From positions 1 through 8,047 of the forward strand of contig JABSQE010000145.1 in assembly GCA_013214245.1 (NCBI GenBank): 8,047 bases of DNA, in the 5' to 3' direction. The notes under the pieces are model-generated. The model searched no databases. It was not told the DNA's origin and saw only the letters and a program-made list of their open reading frames with translations. Source of the stretch: Hyphomicrobiaceae bacterium (GTDB lineage: Bacteria; Pseudomonadota; Alphaproteobacteria; Rhizobiales; Hyphomicrobiaceae). Positions 7,015-8,047 of the stretch are shown here, in pieces; the stretch's first letter is position 1, and each line of letters opens with the position of its first letter. Both the position numbers and the translations under genes were made by a program.

Positions 7015-7033
7015 TTTCACCAAGTACGTGAAA
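7015..7033. repeat. Inverted repeat TTTCAC-N7-GTGAAA
   Basis: Six-base arms around CAAGTAC, about 80 bases after troD. On the + strand an A-run follows rather than a T-run, so it is not a rho-independent terminator for troD. No function is evident. Confidence 0.3.
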
Positions 7034-7317
7034 AAAATCTAGAATGTTGAGATAAACGCTAAGGCTTAGAGAATTTGCCGTATATACTGTCTGGTATTTG
7101 AGTTTTTATTTAAAATGAGCTAGGCATTATGCAGAAAAAAATTATAAGTTATAGTAAGAATTCATCTTATGCAGTCATTCTTATATATCAACTAACAACA
7201 CTAATTCCACCCATATCAAATCATTCTGCGTGTTAGGATCTGAGAAAATGTGGACCATCACACCGAAGAATTTAGATTGAGTATCTACTAATTTTTTGAT
7301 CTGAAGCTCTAGCAGAA

Positions 7318-7348
7318 AATTTTTATCGTAAATGAACCGATAAAAATT
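7318..7348. repeat. Inverted repeat with 11-base arms AATTTTTATCG / CGATAAAAATT
   Basis: Perfect 11-base arms separated by 9 bases (TAAATGAAC). The RNA could fold into an AT-rich hairpin on either strand, but no T-run follows, so a standard terminator is not supported. It lies inside the possible gene debris. Confidence 0.45.
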
Positions 7349-7780
7349 CAGAATAATAACTATTGACGAGGCGATTAAATTTTATATCTGTCAGCATGGC
7401 TTAATATTTACTAGTGAAGATTAAAAGGAACATTATCTATTAATTTTACTATCTGGATTAGTATGATAAGTTTTATCCTCTATTTAGGTGCATACATTGA
7501 TATCGTAAAACATAAAAGGCTTATAGTTAATACAATTTTTTTATAAATTCTAATGAAGAAGTAATCTTCGATTTCCCCTCGATAAGTAATCAGTGCTCAA
7601 TTAATACATTGTAAAGTGAAAGCATAGTTGGCTACAAATACCGAATCTAATATTGAAAGCTCAAGGTACGTACTAAAAGTTCACGATCGATTTAATTCCA
7701 TGTGGGATCAAAATGCTATTTATGTGAAAGATTGCTGGATGATAATCATAAAATAATTTTTTCAAATCTTCAGCATCCAA

Positions 7781-7797
7781 CTTCTCAACATGAGAGG
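7781..7797. repeat. Small hairpin CTTCTCA-ACA-TGAGAGG
   Basis: Seven-base arms with one G-T pair and a 3-base loop, about 75 bases upstream of the lipoprotein start. AGGAGA follows directly and precedes an ATG at 7804 with only seven codons. A leader element for the lipoprotein is conceivable but unsupported. Confidence 0.2.
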
Positions 7798-7873
7798 AGA
7801 TCAATGATAGATAATTGTTTATTGTAAAAGCTTTGAAATTTATATTTAAATTCAGTTTGTATTGGAATGATAA

Positions 7874-8047
7874 GTGAAATTTATTGTGTCCACATTCCTA
7901 GCTGTAATCATAATAGTCTGCTTAGCAGGGTGTGCTACGGATGCATTTATACCAATTGTACCAGCGTCCACACCGACCAAGTATTACAGTAATGAAATGA
8001 TATCAGAACACATTCTTACGCCAGATGAACTGGCACTTCCCTGCAGC
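7874..8047 (+). CDS. Small lipoprotein, N-terminal part (3' end outside window)
   Basis: The frame opens with GTG at 7874, with TTGGA seven bases upstream as a possible ribosome binding site, and stays open for 58 codons to the window edge. The product has the layout of a lipoprotein precursor: a basic residue at position 2, a hydrophobic core VSTFLAVIIIV, and a clear lipobox LAGC with the acylated Cys at residue 20. Signal peptidase II would cut before that Cys and the protein would be anchored in the inner or outer membrane. After the Cys, Ala-Thr-Asp leads to a Pro/Thr-rich linker and then ILTPDELALPCS, a conserved-looking segment at the edge of the window. No specific function can be given from this part. 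Confidence 0.68.
   Translation, partial: MKFIVSTFLAVIIIVCLAGCATDAFIPIVPASTPTKYYSNEMISEHILTPDELALPCS

Larger units (their letters stand above)
6933..7873. other. Spacer of about 940 bases without an intact gene
   Basis: Very AT-rich DNA between troD and the lipoprotein gene. No complete gene with a start codon and a recognisable product is present on either strand. Bases 6933-7180 show dense stops in the frames I read. Bases 7181-7873 carry probable gene debris on the minus strand, entered separately. Small stem-forming repeats occur at 7015-7033, 7318-7348 and 7781-7797. I see no tRNA, rRNA or insertion sequence ends. Confidence 0.6.
7181..7897 (-). pseudogene. Possible remains of an unidentified protein gene
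   Basis: Three long open stretches follow each other on the minus strand in changing frames. From 7897 to 7673 there are 74 codons without a stop, including HVEKLDAEDLKKLFYDYHPA and IPHGIKSIVNF. From 7680 to about 7412 the next frame has only two stops in about 90 codons, including YLELSILDSVFVANYAF and YRGEIEDYFFIRIYKK. From about 7383 to 7181 there are about 66 codons without a stop, including LQIKKLVDTQSKFFGVMV and DPNTQNDLIWVELVLLVDI. At this base composition stops would be expected about every 14 codons. The mixed, charged composition is more protein-like than AT-rich noise. No plausible full-length start exists; a TTG at 7804 gives only 43 codons. I do not recognise the family. Choosing the best frame in each segment biases the picture, so this is only suggestive. 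Confidence 0.35.

Noticed and set aside
7422..7546. Open stretch of about 42 codons on the + strand with hydrophobic residues
   Set aside because: It is short, rich in Ile, Leu and Phe as expected for AT-rich DNA, and lies opposite the more protein-like minus-strand stretch.
7804..7827. Seven-codon open frame after an AGGAGA ribosome binding site, considered as a leader peptide
   Set aside because: It has no run of regulatory codons and no attenuator structure after it; the match is probably chance.
7868..7993. ATG-started open frame of about 41 codons overlapping the lipoprotein start
   Set aside because: It ends at a stop inside the window and has no signal or motif, whereas the frame starting at GTG 7874 has a textbook lipoprotein signal peptide and stays open.

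Overview
The window looks like the chromosome of an AT-rich, probably host-associated alphaproteobacterium related to the Hyphomicrobiales (Rhizobiales). This rests on a DUF1214/DUF1254 gene pair beside a class A penicillin-binding protein, a TroABCD-type metal transporter whose permease carries a C-terminal extension of the kind I recall from alphaproteobacteria, and the remains of an MntR-type regulator. Low coding density, an inactivated regulator and long AT-rich spacers suggest a genome undergoing reduction. The genus cannot be fixed from the sequence; Liberibacter-like or Bartonella-like lineages are only suggestions.

Layout, left to right, on the + strand unless stated. Bases 2-808 are the C-terminal part of a class A penicillin-binding protein (transpeptidase KTG motif present, N-terminus outside the window). 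Bases 882-1484 and 1475-2044 are two short, overlapping, membrane-anchored proteins of the DUF1214 and DUF1254 types. Bases 2066-2530 (minus strand) hold a clearly recognisable but broken mntR, with two frameshifts, a nonsense codon and lost metal ligands. A spacer of about 375 bases follows, with several short palindromes and a possible promoter for the next operon.

Bases 2906-6932 are an intact four-gene metal-uptake operon: troA (periplasmic binding protein), troB (ATPase), troC (permease with a cytoplasmic extension of about 115 residues) and troD (second permease). TroA would capture a divalent metal in the periplasm, probably Mn, possibly Zn or Fe, and pass it to the TroC/TroD channel powered by TroB. 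The expected repressor gene sits divergently next to the operon but is dead, so the operon is probably deregulated or controlled by another factor.

Bases 6933-7873 contain no intact gene. On the minus strand, about 7181-7897, three long open stretches in shifting frames look like the debris of one unidentified protein gene. The window ends in the start of a small lipoprotein gene at 7874.

I found no mobile element, CRISPR array, tRNA or rRNA, and no clearly new system. The most informative signal is the decayed mntR beside an intact Mn-type transporter.
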